Assembly: GCA_011634665.1 (NCBI GenBank)
Contig: WAEK01000005.1
Location: forward strand, 364,001-428,000
Direction of reading: 5' to 3'
Origin: Mortierella sp. BCC40632
Taxonomy: Eukaryota; Mortierellomycota; Mortierellomycetes; Mortierellales; Mortierellaceae
DNA length: 64,000 bases
A program made the position numbers and the translations under genes. The notes under the pieces were generated by a model that ran no database searches, was not told where the DNA came from, and saw only the letters and a program-made list of their open reading frames with translations. Positions 23,532 to 37,944 of this stretch are shown in pieces (within the stretch, counting starts at the first letter, position 1; each line of letters begins with the position of its first letter).

Positions 23532-24726
23532 GTCATGACGAACAAATGAAAAACATTCAACTTTACCTGTTGATGGCGCAGCGGGTGCCGCCCTGGTATC
23601 TGTAGTAACCCTCACGGACACGGGGGAGGTCCCAGTCCCAGAAGATCTCAACTCCAAGAGACTTGGCAAGGGCACGAGCCTCGGGGTTGGACATGAACTC
23701 GGACTTCTCGTTCCAGCTAGCGACGGCGCTGTTCTTGCCAGCGGCCTTGAGGGCATCGGCAACAGCATCACGGAAAAGCTTGATACCAGCAGACTTGACC
23801 CAGGCATCCTCAACGGCCTGGAGCTCATCACCGTTCTTGCCAGCATCCTGAGCCTCAGCCATGGCGACGACCAAGGGCTTGAGGTTGGGGTTGGTGGCAC
23901 CGAGAATGAAGGCGTGGTCGCGGGGATCGATGTTGGAGGTGATCAAGGTGGCGGCCTCAGAGTCCGTGCGGGCAACAATCAAGTTCTCGACACCCATGAT
24001 ATCGAACTGGACACGGGTAGCGACAAGACGGTTAATGTGCTCCGAAATAGGGACGAGCACCTTGCCAGCCATGTGGCCGCACTTCTTGGTACCAGCCATC
24101 TGGTCCTCAAGATGGACACCAGCAGCACCACGCTCGACAAACATCTTGGCCAACTTCATGTTGGCAGTGATACCACCGTGACCAGTGTCAGCATCAGCAA
24201 TGATGGGGCGGAGGAAGTCAACGAAGGGCATCTTGGCACGCTCAGACTTGGGAACCGTCAAACGAGCCTCACGCTGCTTGCGATCGTGGAAGAGCTGAGC
24301 AAGGAAAAGGTGCTCGACCTTGTTGGGGACGGTGTCCATGGGGTAATCAGCCAGATCGGGACCGGGCTCGTTCGAGGTCGAGGCGGTCGAGGAGCACTGC
24401 CAGCCAGAGACGTAGACGGTCTCGAGGTACTTGGCCATCTGAGCGACCTGGATGGGGTCCAAGGAGCCAAAGGTGTGGGAAGCGGTCTTGGTCTTCTGGT
24501 GGTTCTTGAGCAAGGTCCAGAGCTTCTTGGCCTGAGCATTCGAAGGATAATCGATGTCGAGGGTGCCACGCTTCTGGACGACGGACTCGGCAGTGTAAGG
24601 GCGAGTGATGAGGCTGAAGCGCTCGGAAGCCCACCAGGCCTTGACCTTGGCGACCTCGGCCTGGAAGCGAGCCTCCTCGGCGTCGATCTGGGCAGCGGAG
24701 GCAATGTTTTTGGGAGCAGAAACCAT
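22359..24726 (-). CDS. ICL1: Isocitrate lyase
   Basis: Two exons on the minus strand (24726-23567 and 22833-22359) join in phase to give 544 residues, the usual fungal length. The enzyme cleaves isocitrate to glyoxylate and succinate in the glyoxylate cycle, allowing growth on acetate or fatty acids. The catalytic signature KKCGH lies at residues 214-218, with VHLEDQ just before it and ADADTGHGG at 177-185 for the metal and substrate site. The second exon carries NLSPSFNW, also conserved. The C-terminus ends SQFK, not a classical SKL peroxisomal signal, so location is open. Codon use is strongly biased to C-ending codons, which fits high expression and creates a long antisense open frame. The single intron is 733 nt, far longer than most here, and is built largely of (GA)n, (CT)n, (GT)n and an A run. 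Confidence 0.97.
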
Positions 24727-24960
24727 TGTGGGGTATTGGGGTGTGTGTTTAGGAGAAGAGGGGTATTAAGCGGAGTGGAAGGATGTGGCGAAGGAGCAGA
24801 TCAACGGACGATCAGACACTGAGAAGAGTGGAGAGGAAGAAAGAAAGAAAGAAAGAAAGAAAAAAAAAAAAAAGACGGATGGAGTTGAAGATCAGAAGAA
24901 GGAAGGAAAGAAAAGAAAGAGGAGAAAAAAAAGACGTCAAAGGTCGGACTCGTGCCTCCC

Positions 24961-24968
24961 CCTTTATA
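24961..24968 (-). promoter_or_regulatory. Candidate TATA box (TATAAAGG) of isocitrate lyase
   Basis: On the minus strand TATAAAGG lies about 235 bp before the ATG, between two purine/pyrimidine-rich tracts. Strongly regulated metabolic genes often keep a TATA element, but the distance implies a leader of about 200 nt. No transcription start can be read from the sequence. Confidence 0.35.
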
Positions 24969-25184
24969 GAAGAAAGAGAAGAGAGAGAGAGAGAGAGAAG
25001 GAGAGAGGGGCCGCGACCAAGAAGATCGGTGATGTGTGTCATTTGGACTGTCCTGGCAAAGCAAGCCCGGTCTCTGTCATATGCTTGGCCGGGCCTCGTT
25101 GCAGCCCTCCACCACACCTTTTTTTTTTTTTTTTTTTTTTGGTGTGTTTTTCTTTTTTACCCAATTACCTCTCTGTCTGATCCC

Positions 25185-25247
<63 letters not shown>
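25185..25247 (+). repeat. (CT)n microsatellite
   Basis: About 31 CT units lie in the upstream region of isocitrate lyase. On the minus (transcribed) strand it is a (GA)n tract, a type often bound by GAGA-like factors or free of nucleosomes. Confidence 0.95.
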
Positions 25248-25250
<3 letters not shown>

Positions 25251-26580
25251 CTCTCTCTTTTCTTTCTCTCTCATCTATCTCTCTCATTCACATCATCCAC
25301 GCTCCCAGTCAGGACCCAACAACACACCCACACTCTTCTCTCCTAAAGACCTCTCCTCTGTTCCTGATCTCTTCCTATCTACCATTGTGGCAATGCCGAC
25401 TCAACCATCGTCTTTTCTTATGTAGTACCATTCTGCACTCTAGACAACTGTATTGCACACAGACAGACACACACTCAGACACACACGCATACACACACAA
25501 CAACAGCTGTTCAAAGTAAAAGCTTAATGGAATGACTACCCCGCACCCCCACGTCTGACGAGTTTCCATAAACACCGATTGGCTTTTCACTTTAAATGCC
25601 ACACATACTGAACACACACACATAGTAAACACACTCACCAATCGTCTCTTCCGCCCTTGCCGGTTCTGCTCATCTCCTGCTCTCTCGTTCTCTGCTCTCT
25701 ATTGCTGCCTGCAGCCCACGTACGCCACCCTCCGCCCTCTCCACGCCGGAGCCCCGTACGTACCACCATCGCATGTCCCAGTAAGGTAACTGGTCCGTGG
25801 ACATTAGGATCTGGCCTCTCTTTACACACACACACACACACACACCACGATTTGTCTACCCATTATTATTCATCAACGATGACTCTTCCGTTCTCTCACC
25901 TCCTCGCTCGGGAGAGCTTGATACATCCTTGTCATTGCCTTGACTCTTTTTTTTTTTCCTTTATGCATTCACACACACGCATATTCACACGCATACTCTA
26001 TCTTTTTAGAATAAAGGGACAATATTGACGCATTCGAGTCCAAAGGTGTTGAGCCTTTATGGCGCCTTTTTTGGTTTCTGACACTGTGAGAAAAAAAAAT
26101 AAAAGACGGCAATAAAGACTCTAACAGGCGCCGTTTACGTATAATCGGCTTTTTGTTCGGGAAAATAAGGAACAAAAAAGTGAGAGAGAGAGAAAGAGAG
26201 AGAAAGAGAGAGAGCGAGAAAGAGACGTTTTACCACGGTTCCGGACGAAATGATAGTCGCTGTGTAAGGTGAGAGACCGTTCCGTTGTCGAGATAGGGCC
26301 AAAAAGGCACCAACAAAAAAAAGAGAGAGAGAGATCTACACATCCAAAAAACACACCCACAAAATAAATGATCATCACCTCGAAAGCACCTCTTTTTTCC
26401 TTGTTGGTGCTTTTTTTTTTTTTTGGCGAGGGAGATGCCACCCGGGTAGTATTTTTAGCCGGGGAGAGTAGACGAGATTATGGACACCACCCTACCCCTG
26501 GGTCTTCTCCCTCTCCCATATCCCGGACATACACCCCCAAACTATCTGGGTCTAACAGGGCTGGGATCTCTTTTGACGCA

Positions 26581-26619
<39 letters not shown>

Positions 26620-28560
26620 CCTGTCCCCTGTCCCCTGTCTCCCTGTCCCGTCCTCTCTCTCTTGGCCAATGATCGTTCAAAGCGATACTTTGGCACATTG
26701 CAGTCACGGCACGGACAAAAAAAAAACGACCCCGACATGTGAAAATCTGACCCCGCGATTTCCCAAAAAGAGTGTGAGTGAGCAAGAGAGAGGAGAAACC
26801 ATCTCCCTCTCTGATGCTCCTCCCATGCGGCGCCGCCTTTTTCTCTCCGTCTCATTCTCCCTCTCTCTCTCTTCTCTTTGTCATGAACACGCGATGGATT
26901 AACGTGTCGACACAACAATAACCTGAAAGAATAGATGAAAAAAAAAAAAAAAGTGATGCCGAGGAACAAAGAATAGACGTCTCATCCACTCTCTCCACAC
27001 CCTTTTCCACTCTCTTTCTCGCTCTCTTTCTCTATTTTCATTTAGGAATGTTGGTACACCAGGGACCAGGCCATGACTCTTGAGATTACTCACTTTCTCT
27101 CTCTTCCAATCTAAACGTGTTTAAGAAAGAAAGACGTCTTCTTGCTTTGTTTTTTTCGTTCAATGCAATGCACAGGCAACAACAATGACTCTTTTCTCTC
27201 ATTTTCCTTGCAGGAAATCCCTCACTCACAGCCATCATCCTCCTACTCATCCATTCGTCTTTTCAGACACCCTCTTTTTTAGACTAAAGAGAGAGAAACA
27301 GACCAACTAATATCTCCTTCCCCCCCTCCCCTCCTCTACCGCCCCGAACCTTCTCCTTTTTTAGAGACCTAGACTACTGTGAATGGCGTAACAGCTGGTA
27401 GCAAACAACATGCCTCCCTTTTTACACTTGGAACTGGCGCTACTTCTTGTTGGGTTGCATCCAAATTATATCAATGCTGACTCGGAATGACGATACACAT
27501 TGATACATTTTTATTTCGGATAGTCCCCATTGGGAGGTATGTGGACAGTTGGTCCTAGAAGAGAACACGCTAAAAGGACACGCACGCATGGCAACCGTAG
27601 AGAAAGAGGAGAAAGGGAAGGAGACAGAGTGGAATAAAGTAAAGAACGCATCGCAACGCTTTGCAGGCGAAGTAGAAAGGAGAGAGAGAGAGAGAGAGGC
27701 GGAGAGAAGAGAGAAAGCAATCTCCATTTACTTTTCCACGGATTATTTGTTCCCTCCACGTGCGTTTTGTGTTGCTTCCTCGCTTCGATTCAAAGTCAGC
27801 GGATCAAAGAGTGGGAGGATAAGAGAAACCCCAAGTGACGGTGGCCATCCTCTCTTTCTCTCTTGCTTCGGTCGTAGGACAGAGAACGAGCCACAAAGAG
27901 CGGAGCGGCTTGTTTAAATACGTCTGTTTGTATGAGAGAAAGAACGAGACAGACAATACTTCATTCATAACAATCAAGTGAACAGTGGACTAGATCAACT
28001 TTTTTTTCTTCTTTTACTCCGAGTAACGAAATAGACCATGGATGGTCTAACCCCGATCATTTTTTTGCTCTTCTCCTCGTCATTTCCGGTCCGTGGAGGG
28101 GTACGAGGCAGAGAATTCGTATTGAGCTGTAACTCGCTTCTTTTACATCATTTATGGGCACTCGGTTCTGCAGGACGAATCGAATTCACATTCGTTTTGG
28201 ATTCGATAAGAACCCCGCTAAACAATCATAGCTGGTGCCCTATGTCAGAGAACAGAAAGGATAGGCTTCAGAAAAGAAACATAGATCACTACTCTGCTCA
28301 TTCGTTCGCTAACGGAAGAGCTGAACAGCAACCGCCTTTAAAACCACATGTCCCCCATATAGGAACAGGCCGGTTTGCATCCCTGGTGTGCTTCGCGGTC
28401 TCACAGATACTCCCTAGAGGGATGCAGGGATTGGGGTGGTATCGATGGTCGCATCGCTTCTTTGTTCCATGGACGCTCTCATCAGCTCAGTCAACTGCAA
28501 GAACGCGACTGTGCAAACAACCTGTAGCCACTGTCTACTTTGTCTTGTGAGGTCCACATC
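25248..28560. other. Gene-poor spacer rich in microsatellites
   Basis: CA-rich tracts (25459-25500, 25825-25845), a purine tract (26178-26225), (CT)n (26583-26616) and several A or T runs fill the stretch. Open frames here are low-complexity translations of these tracts. The open frame 28038-28550 has no motif and unusual composition, so it is not called as a gene. An untranslated RNA or a very fast-evolving gene could be missed. Confidence 0.5.
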
Positions 28561-30420
28561 CTAGGGTGGCGTCATACCATGCCTTTGACGCAGGCCTAAA
28601 GACTCTATATTAGAAACTCGGCTTTGGCGGACGAAAACAAGACAGCTATGTTTCCGGAGATGGTGACCGACCCTGCTGTCTGGCCCAGCCTTCCTGGAGT
28701 GTCTTGGTCATGACCTGGATGAAGAGTAAGGACGATCATTTACCCTGTTAATCTCGTCGAAGTGTTTCTGGAGGCTTTTTTCATGACCTGTGTAGTCCTT
28801 CTCGGGTCCTTTATTTCCAAGGCTGAGGACATTTTCAAGGACAGACAGGCTCAAGCGTATCTACACAGCATGTGGATCAATCGACAACAATAGCATTATG
28901 TATCCTGGTAATTGACATAGTCTCTGTGGCAAGTAGTATCACATATTTGAGAAGGTCTTTAAAGGTCAGAGTGATAAGATCTTTTTGGAGTCTCCAATGT
29001 GTAATCTACATTGAGTCATGTCATCACTTCATTTCTCGCCCAAAGGGAGCAAAGTCCACTATAATCCAATGGGCAACAGAACTTGTTTTGACACTCGTTC
29101 CAACTATGCCCGTACTTGGCGACAAACATACTCATATTGATTAACGACAAGAGAATAGACAGAGACATATATGCCATGTTGCTAGATGAACTTGAATGCT
29201 CAGGGTCGAGGCCATTGAAGGAGACGATCATGGATACGGAACCTTTAGATGAGGCGCACTATCGCTGATTTTGTAAACACAGATCCTCATCCAAGGGGAG
29301 AGGAGGAGGGGGATCTAAGAGCACCCTATCGCAGCCTAGATAGACTGCCTAAATGCACCCATCGTTTGCTTTTGCCTAGTATGATCTGGGCTTTTTGATG
29401 GCTTGACCTTTTGGGTCATGCATTGCCGTTCCATCAGCAAGAGATGATATCCCTGTCGATGCTGCCATTCAACAGTTAGAGATGATATTCCTGTCGATGC
29501 TGCCATTCAACAGCTGCTGGTGAGATTTAGATGTCTTGGGCACCTGCCTTGTCACCCACTACAGCAACAATTCTTTTGATTGAATGGATGGCCACCAGAG
29601 TCGCGACATGGGTTCAGCACAGCTCCCTGTGTCTGTGTCTGTGTCTGGTTTTCTTTTTTCTTTTTTCTACGAGTAGGGAGCATTGGATGACTCGTCTTTA
29701 TTGGGGTCTCTTGCTCTGAGATTCACAAGATGATCTTGATCAAGACTCTTGATCTCATCCAATCCATCCTTGAATTCGTGACACTCATTGCTACGTCCAA
29801 CATTGCCAAGAGGCTGTTAAATCTATTTTTTCTGCGCGTGCCGTACTCCTATCAGTGTTATTTTCTGTCCTGTTGCCTTTCGAGAGTGGAAGGGGGGGGC
29901 TGTGCACAGCCTTGAATCCGCTTCTTCTGTGGCTGTTTGTCAACAACAAGGGACCATGCTGCTTCATTCACTCCTTCTTTCGATTCTAGATACACATCTT
30001 TTTCAGAATAGCACGCATGATTGTGTTGCAGAGAAATCGCGGTCGAGTAGCTTGCTTTGATTGTGCCTGCATGCAGGACATATTCAATAACCAGTAGGCG
30101 CCCACTCGCATTTTTGGACAGACCTGATATCTGTGGTTTGTACAAACCCCACAAAGACCATCGCCATGGAATGCTCTCACCAGAGACCTATATCTATGGA
30201 ATGGTCGAATGACAGGTTTTTCCATTTTCCTGGTCGAGGAGTGCTAACGAAGCTGTGGCTGAAACCAAGAGACAAGGGGGGGGGGGCATGGATGGGGAAA
30301 GCAGAACTTGGACAGTGGACTAGAATTGGTGTCTCTCTCTCTCTCTCTCTTGCTTCCCCAAAGTCATCTCCCGTTCTCACGAAATCAATATTAGCTTTCT
30401 GTTGTCCTGCTGGCTGCTAG
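28561..30420. other. Gene-poor spacer, possibly a decayed coding region
   Basis: Composition is less repetitive than the flanks and short open stretches occur in several frames on both strands, but none exceeds about 100 codons and none has a recognisable motif. A short tandem repeat lies at 29440-29513 and a (CT)n run near 30333-30350. It looks like a degraded gene or element beyond recognition by eye. Confidence 0.35.
29440..29513. repeat. Tandem direct repeat, two 36-bp units with 38-bp period
   Basis: Units at 29440-29475 and 29478-29513 both read AGAGATGATAT-CCTGTCGATG and then CTGCCATTCAACAG, with a single mismatch (C to T). The near identity shows a recent duplication in otherwise unassigned sequence. 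Confidence 0.9.
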
Positions 30421-30583
30421 AAATAAAAAACGCCGTCTTTTAGTCTTGACCAGCCTATGAGCGATTCGCGGGGAGGAAAGGATCAATACGAGACTGGCAA
30501 GTCTTTGCCACCATTCGTTTGCCACTAGCCTGTCCCACGCACACTGCCCCCCCTGGCCCTTTTTTGTTATAAGCTCTCTCCCG

Positions 30584-30625
<42 letters not shown>

Positions 30626-30852
30626 TTTTCCCTTGCTTGACCTCTTCTTTCTCTTCTTCTTCTTCCTCTTCTCTTTACCCTTCCACCTCACCCCCCGCCC
30701 ACTCTTTGGCTCTCTCTCTCCCTCTCTCCCTCTCTCCCTCTTTCTCTCTTTCGTCCTCGAAAACCTTTATTTGCCATTTCCCATTCTTCTCGACGACATT
30801 GTCTCATTCTTTTACATTCATCCATTTCGAGCTAAAAAAATATAATCAAACA

Positions 30853-33800
30853 ATGGCGACGACTTCCTTGCCCGCCTCGGCGTCATTATCGTCCTCCAAC
30901 TCTTTAGGTCACAACACTGGAGCAACAGCAACGGCAACAGCAACGGCAACAGCACCATCACAAGAAGTCTTGCAAGCACTTGTCAATATCCTCGCCTCAT
31001 TAGCTTCTCAGGACAACAAAGTCCGAGCCGCAGCAGAGGTCTCACTAAATGATCAATGGATGACCAAGACTCCCGATGCTCTTCTCACTGGACTTACTCA
31101 CCTCACTCGACACTCTCAAGACACAGATGTACGTTCACTCTCGTTGTATTACTCTAGGAAGGAAAGGGCTGTTGTTTTTTTTTTTTTTTTTTTTTTTCAG
31201 GAACAAGAATGTTGCAATAACTCATGTGGTTCTTGACTTTCTTGTCCATGATAGCTTCGGTCATTTACTGCAGTTTTGACACGACGAGTTGCCTTCAAGA
31301 CCATTCGCAACCACCCCTCATCAGCCAACACAACACCCTCAAACGCCTCTGGATCCACCACAAACAGAAGCAATGGCAACACGGAGGTGACACTCTGGGA
31401 TGTGGTTCAGGAGGAGACCCGACAGATGATGAAAACCCATTTCCTTGAGAGCTTGACCAAAGAATCCAATAAGTCAGTCCGGAACAAAGTCTGCGATACA
31501 ATTGCCGAGATGGCGCGCCGGTCCCTGTCCACAGAGAGTAAGTGAATGGAACGCCCAACGGACCAAACCAACCTTAAAATATACAAGAATGGGCGGCATG
31601 AGGAAGAAAGAGAAGAGGGATTAACTCTTTTGGACTATATGCAAAGGACTTTGGAGTGAAAGGCCGGTTCCTGCATTCATGGGACTGCGTTTTTTTTTTT
31701 TTTTTTTTTTTTTTGAGCGGTTTCCCACCCGCTTCATTATTGTGGGTAAAGAGAGAGTTGGCTTGCATACAGAGTGCATGCATTGTTGTGTTTATCTGAA
31801 AAAAGTGGTTACAAATCCTCGCTTCTATGCTCCGGAAGATCGATTACGTGATGCAGAATATCGTCCCCTTTCAACCTCCATCTCTCTCTCTTCTCCTTGA
31901 CCTTTGAACATGCACTTTTTTTTTTTTTTTTTTTTTTTTTTTACTCTTCTCGTTCGCCGAGGCCAGGGGGGCTCTTTGTGTTTATCTTTTGTTTTCTGAG
32001 GCTGACAGCGGGGACTTATCGCAATAGATAGCTCTTTGTTTGTATTATATTCAATCTAACCTTTTCTCTCTCTCTCTCTCTTTTAGGTACTTGGCCAGAC
32101 TTGTTACCTACTTTGCTTAATTGCACCAAATCCGAGATCCCTGAACTGCGTGAATCAGCGTTTCGAATCTTCTCCTCTATCCCACATTTGGTTTCTGGAG
32201 CTGGAGCTGGCACAGGATACAATTTGCAACAGATCGAGATTGTAAAGGAGACATTTCTCAGAGGTCTTCAAGACGAGAACCTGAGTGTAAGTCAAATTCG
32301 GTTACTTGAACGGACAAAGGAAAGAAAAGGAAGAGAAGATACAGTTCTCCCATCTCTTAAACTAACCCTCCCCTCTCCTTTCCGTATTCCCTAGGTACGA
32401 TTGGCTTCTCTGAAAGCTGCAGGCGCCCTTTTGCTGGATACCGCGTCCCACGCAAGGATACGCAACACAGTCACCTCCCTTATTGCACCCATGTTCGATG
32501 CTCTCAATACCATGGTCGTCGCCAAAGCCGAAGACCTCTTCAATGAAGGGCTTTTGGTCCTGATCGAATTGGCAGAGCACTCCACTCGAACCTTCCGCAC
32601 AGTTCTGCCACTCATTGTACCATTCATGGCGACTATTATCAAGAACAAAGCAGGCTTTGAAGAAGATAGGACTAGACAATCAACTTTGGAACTCTTGCTG
32701 ACACTTGCAGAGTGTTCACCCAATTTGGTCCGCAAGTCTGTCCCCGAGTTTGCCAATATTCTTGTCCCTGTGGCACTGGAAATGATGTGTGAGCTTGAGG
32801 ACGATGAAGTGGTTCTTTCAGATGGCGGAAAGGAGAAGAATTGGTGGTACATGGCCGATGATCACGATGCAGACGCTCAGGATGAGAACTATGTGGTGGG
32901 TGAACATGCCATGGACAGACTCTCAAGAGCCTTGGGCGGGAAAGCCATCCTCCCTGTCAGTTTCTCACTCATCCCAACCATGCTCGGAAGCGAAGATTGG
33001 AAGGCTCGGCACGCAGGACTGATGGCTGTGTCAGCCATTGGCGAAGGATGTGTCAAACTCATGGAAGTTGAGCTGACCAAGATCGTTTTGATGGTCCTCC
33101 CATTCCTTCAAGACCCACATCCCAGAGTCCGGTATGCAGCCTGCAATGCGATCGGCCAAATGTCAACCGATTTTGCTGGGATTATTCAACGGGATCACCA
33201 CGCCATTATCTTGAGAACCTTGATCCCCGTAATGGATGACGAACAGTTTCCACGGGTCCGCGCCCACGCTGCTGCTGCGCTGGTGAACTTTTGTGAGGCG
33301 ATTGAAAAGAGTACACTGGAGCCCTACTTGGATGCGATCTTTGAGCGACTGCTCTCGTTGCTCAAGACAGGAACTACCTATGTTCAAGAACAGGCCATCA
33401 CCACCATGGCGACAGTCGCTGATAGTGCCGAGGATCGATTTGTCAAGTACTATGGAGGCATCATGCCAATGTTGATGAGTGTGCTGAGGGAAGCTACTGA
33501 TCGAGAATATCGACTGATGAGAGGAAAGGCAATGGAGTGTGCCAGTCTGATCGCTCTAGCTGTAGGCAAAGAGGTATTTGCGCCCCATGCTCAAGAGTTT
33601 ATCAAACTCCTTGTTCGAACGCAAACAGACGTGACAGAGACTGATGATCCTCGTGCTGCCTACTTGTTGGCAGCCTGGGCAAGAATCTGCAAGGTACTTG
33701 GACAGGACTTTGTCCCATATTTGGACATTGTGATGCCCCCATTGCTGGCGAGTGCACAGCTGAAGCTGGACTTTGCTGTCTTGGATCCAGAGGACGATGT

Positions 33801-35053
33801 TGAATCCAAGTACTCGGCTGAGGATGGTTGGGAGTTTGTTGGGGTGGATGGCCAACAAATTGGTATCAAGACCACGGTCTTGGAAGAAAAGTGTACCGCC
33901 ATTGAAATGCTAATCTGCTATGCACGAGAACTTGGACCTGGATTCCGGCCTTACATCGAGCGAGTGCGTGACCTTGCCTTGCCCTTGCTCAAGTTTTATT
34001 TCCACGATGGCGTTCGACATGCTTCTGCAGCCTTGTTGCCACAATTGATCTCGTGTGCAAAACAAGCGGAGCTGGATGCAGAGTACTTGCTCAACTTTTG
34101 GCATTTGGTCAGCGCCCGAATCCTGGAAGTGATGGCTACCGAGTCGGATTCAGCTTTTCTACTTCAGCTCTATACAAGCTTTTTCGAGTCGGTCGAATTT
34201 ATGGGACCAGGGCCTAGTCTGACCCCCGAATTGTTGGAAGCGTTCACTCGGGCGACAGAAACACAATTGAAGGAGTACTATCGTCGACTGAAGCATCGGG
34301 ATGAAGCCAGAGCGACTCTAGTTAGTAATCAACAACCAGGCGCCGAGGACCTGTCCTCTCTCGGAGGACTGGCGGAAGAAGACATGGAACTATTGGAAGA
34401 AGAGGAGGCCAATGAAGAAGCTGTTCTCGCAGAGATCTCCAAGGCGATGCATAGTGTCCTCAAAACACATGGGGCAGCATGTCAGGGAATGATGGTCCTT
34501 CTCGAACCTGTCATTGTCTCCTTCCTGATGGAACGACCCACGGCCGAGACGGCAGGTATGACTGCCATGACCCATGCGACTGCACGCCAGTGGGCCATTT
34601 GCGTGTTGGATGATGTGATTGAGTTCACGGGACCAGCCTCATTCCCGATCCTTGCGCCATATTTGCCAAGAATGCTCGAGTCGTTGCTGGATCCTGTTGC
34701 AGATGTTAGGCAAGCAGCCTGTTATGGTGTTGGTCTCTGTGGTCACTATGGAGGACCTGACTATGCGGAATTTTGTCAAGCGGCCCTGCCGTTCCTGTTT
34801 CAGTTGATCAACATGCCAGACGCACGGGCGCAAGCCAATGTATTTGTCACTGAGAATGCCATCTCGGCCGTGACCAAGATTTGTCGATTTAATGATTCTA
34901 AGTTTGATCTGGTGGCAGTCCTGCCTTCGTGGATCCAGTCACTGCCGATTGTTACAGACGAAGATGAGGCACCATTGAGTTATGAGTTCTTGATGGATCT
35001 TGTAGACGCGTAAGTTTTCTTTCAGGGCCATGACAGCTCTCTATCTTTCTCTT

Positions 35054-35085
<32 letters not shown>

Positions 35086-35378
35086 GGAGAAATGTGGACT
35101 AATCGTCATGACACATTCGTGTTCTCTCTTCTTTGCACAGTCGCCATCCTTCTGTATTAGGGCTCAATAATGTGAACATGCCACATCTGGCGACAGTCAT
35201 GTTGGAAGCGCTAGCTTCTGGTGTCCTCATGTCTGCGAACCCAACGCTCATCTCAAGATTACTGAATACAGTCAAGGCTGTTCTCACTAGTTTAGACCGA
35301 ACACTTCAGACGACAGTGTTAAGCAGTCTGACAGCCGAGAAGCAGAAAACGCTCCAGTCCATGGGACTATTATTCTGA
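30853..35378 (+). CDS. PSE1: Importin-beta family karyopherin, Kap121/importin-5 type
   Basis: Five exons (30853-31128, 31255-31537, 32087-32286, 32395-35009, 35141-35378) join in phase to give 1203 residues. The protein is a string of HEAT repeats, for example PHPRVRYAACNAIGQM and PRVRAHAAAALVNFCEAIEK. It matches Kap121/importin-5 in the order of segments: an N-terminal VLTRRVAFKT, an acidic loop CELEDDEVV followed by WWYMADDHD, then DGWEFVGVDGQQIGIKT, a long acidic EEEEANEE helix, and LDDVIEFTGP near the end. Kap121 imports ribosomal proteins, histones and other cargo into the nucleus using RanGTP. At 1203 residues it is about 100 longer than the yeast protein, mainly through an Ala/Thr-rich N-terminus, (AT)n at residues 24-34, and a Ser/Thr/Asn-rich insert in exon 2. 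Introns 1-3 contain long T runs before their acceptors. A CT-rich tract immediately precedes the ATG. Confidence 0.93.
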
Positions 35379-36923
<1,545 letters not shown>

Positions 36924-36982
36924 AAAGAATAGCGACTTCTGCCAGGGAGGTTCCCTTTTGAGTAGCCCTTGCCGCTGTCCGC

Positions 36983-36983
36983 C

Positions 36984-37024
<41 letters not shown>
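36983..37024 (+). repeat. (CTGT)n tetranucleotide microsatellite
   Basis: About ten CTGT units, 60 bp after the AG tract, followed by CT/TTC-rich sequence. Flanking text shows no gene. Confidence 0.95.
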
Positions 37025-37913
37025 GCCTAGTATTTCTTTTTTCTTTTTCTTTTTCTTTACTCCTTCTCTTCTTGTTCCTTTCTACTCGCCCATTGCCTAC
37101 GCTCCGTTCTGGTACCCCATTCCCTTCCTATCCAGGATACTCCACTGGTTTCCTTCTTACCCCCATCCTTCCTTCCACCCCCACCCCCTCCTCCTTCCTC
37201 TCCCCTCCTAACCCATCACGCGTCGCGTCTGCACACTTTACATAGCCTGCTTTGACCCGACTCGACCAGGGCCATTGACCCATTGACCACTGTAAGCCTC
37301 GGCCCCTTGGCCGACTACCTATCGTTTCATATTATACTTTCTCTCCCCCTCCCCTGGACAAGTTCCTGCGTTGTCACGGATTAGTCTCCGTCCTTGCATC
37401 TTCCTCTCTATCCCACGGAGCACGCACTTGTTCTCCCCTTCCTTGTCCTGCAAAGACAAAACTCGGAACACTCAGCCCTCCACTCCATCAAAGGCTGATT
37501 CGATCGAGGAATGACATGAATCCATCTCTCGGTTGAATGGAGAATTGTCTCCCCTGACTTGTCTGCTGAACCGCGCCTCTTCCCCTTCCCCTTTCTCGTT
37601 TATTACATTTTTCTCCAATAATTATTACACTGTTCTTATTCCGGGATGCAGAAAAGAAGTAGGGGATGCTATTAGCATGGCAAATGGCATGAAATGACAT
37701 GACAATGGCGTTCACATGGCTAACGGGATTGAGATGCTACTCTCTGGGCGCACAGAAAGGTGTGTGTGTGTGTGTGTGTGTGTGATAGATAGAATTGGAT
37801 ACGACCTAGACCATGGTCCCCCTGGAGATGCATCTGATCCACCAAACCGCAAACCACAAAAGGGAGAGGCCACTGGGAACCCTTGGCCGCGATCTCTTTC
37901 CAGTAGGGCCCAA

Positions 37914-37944
<31 letters not shown>

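Noticed and set aside
23914..24822. 302-codon plus-strand open frame opposite isocitrate lyase
   Set aside because: It lies wholly antisense to a clear enzyme gene; strong C-ending codon use removes antisense stops.
28038..28550. 170-codon open frame in the gene-poor spacer
   Set aside because: No recognisable domain, no introns in phase, no codon bias like neighbouring genes; length is possible by chance.
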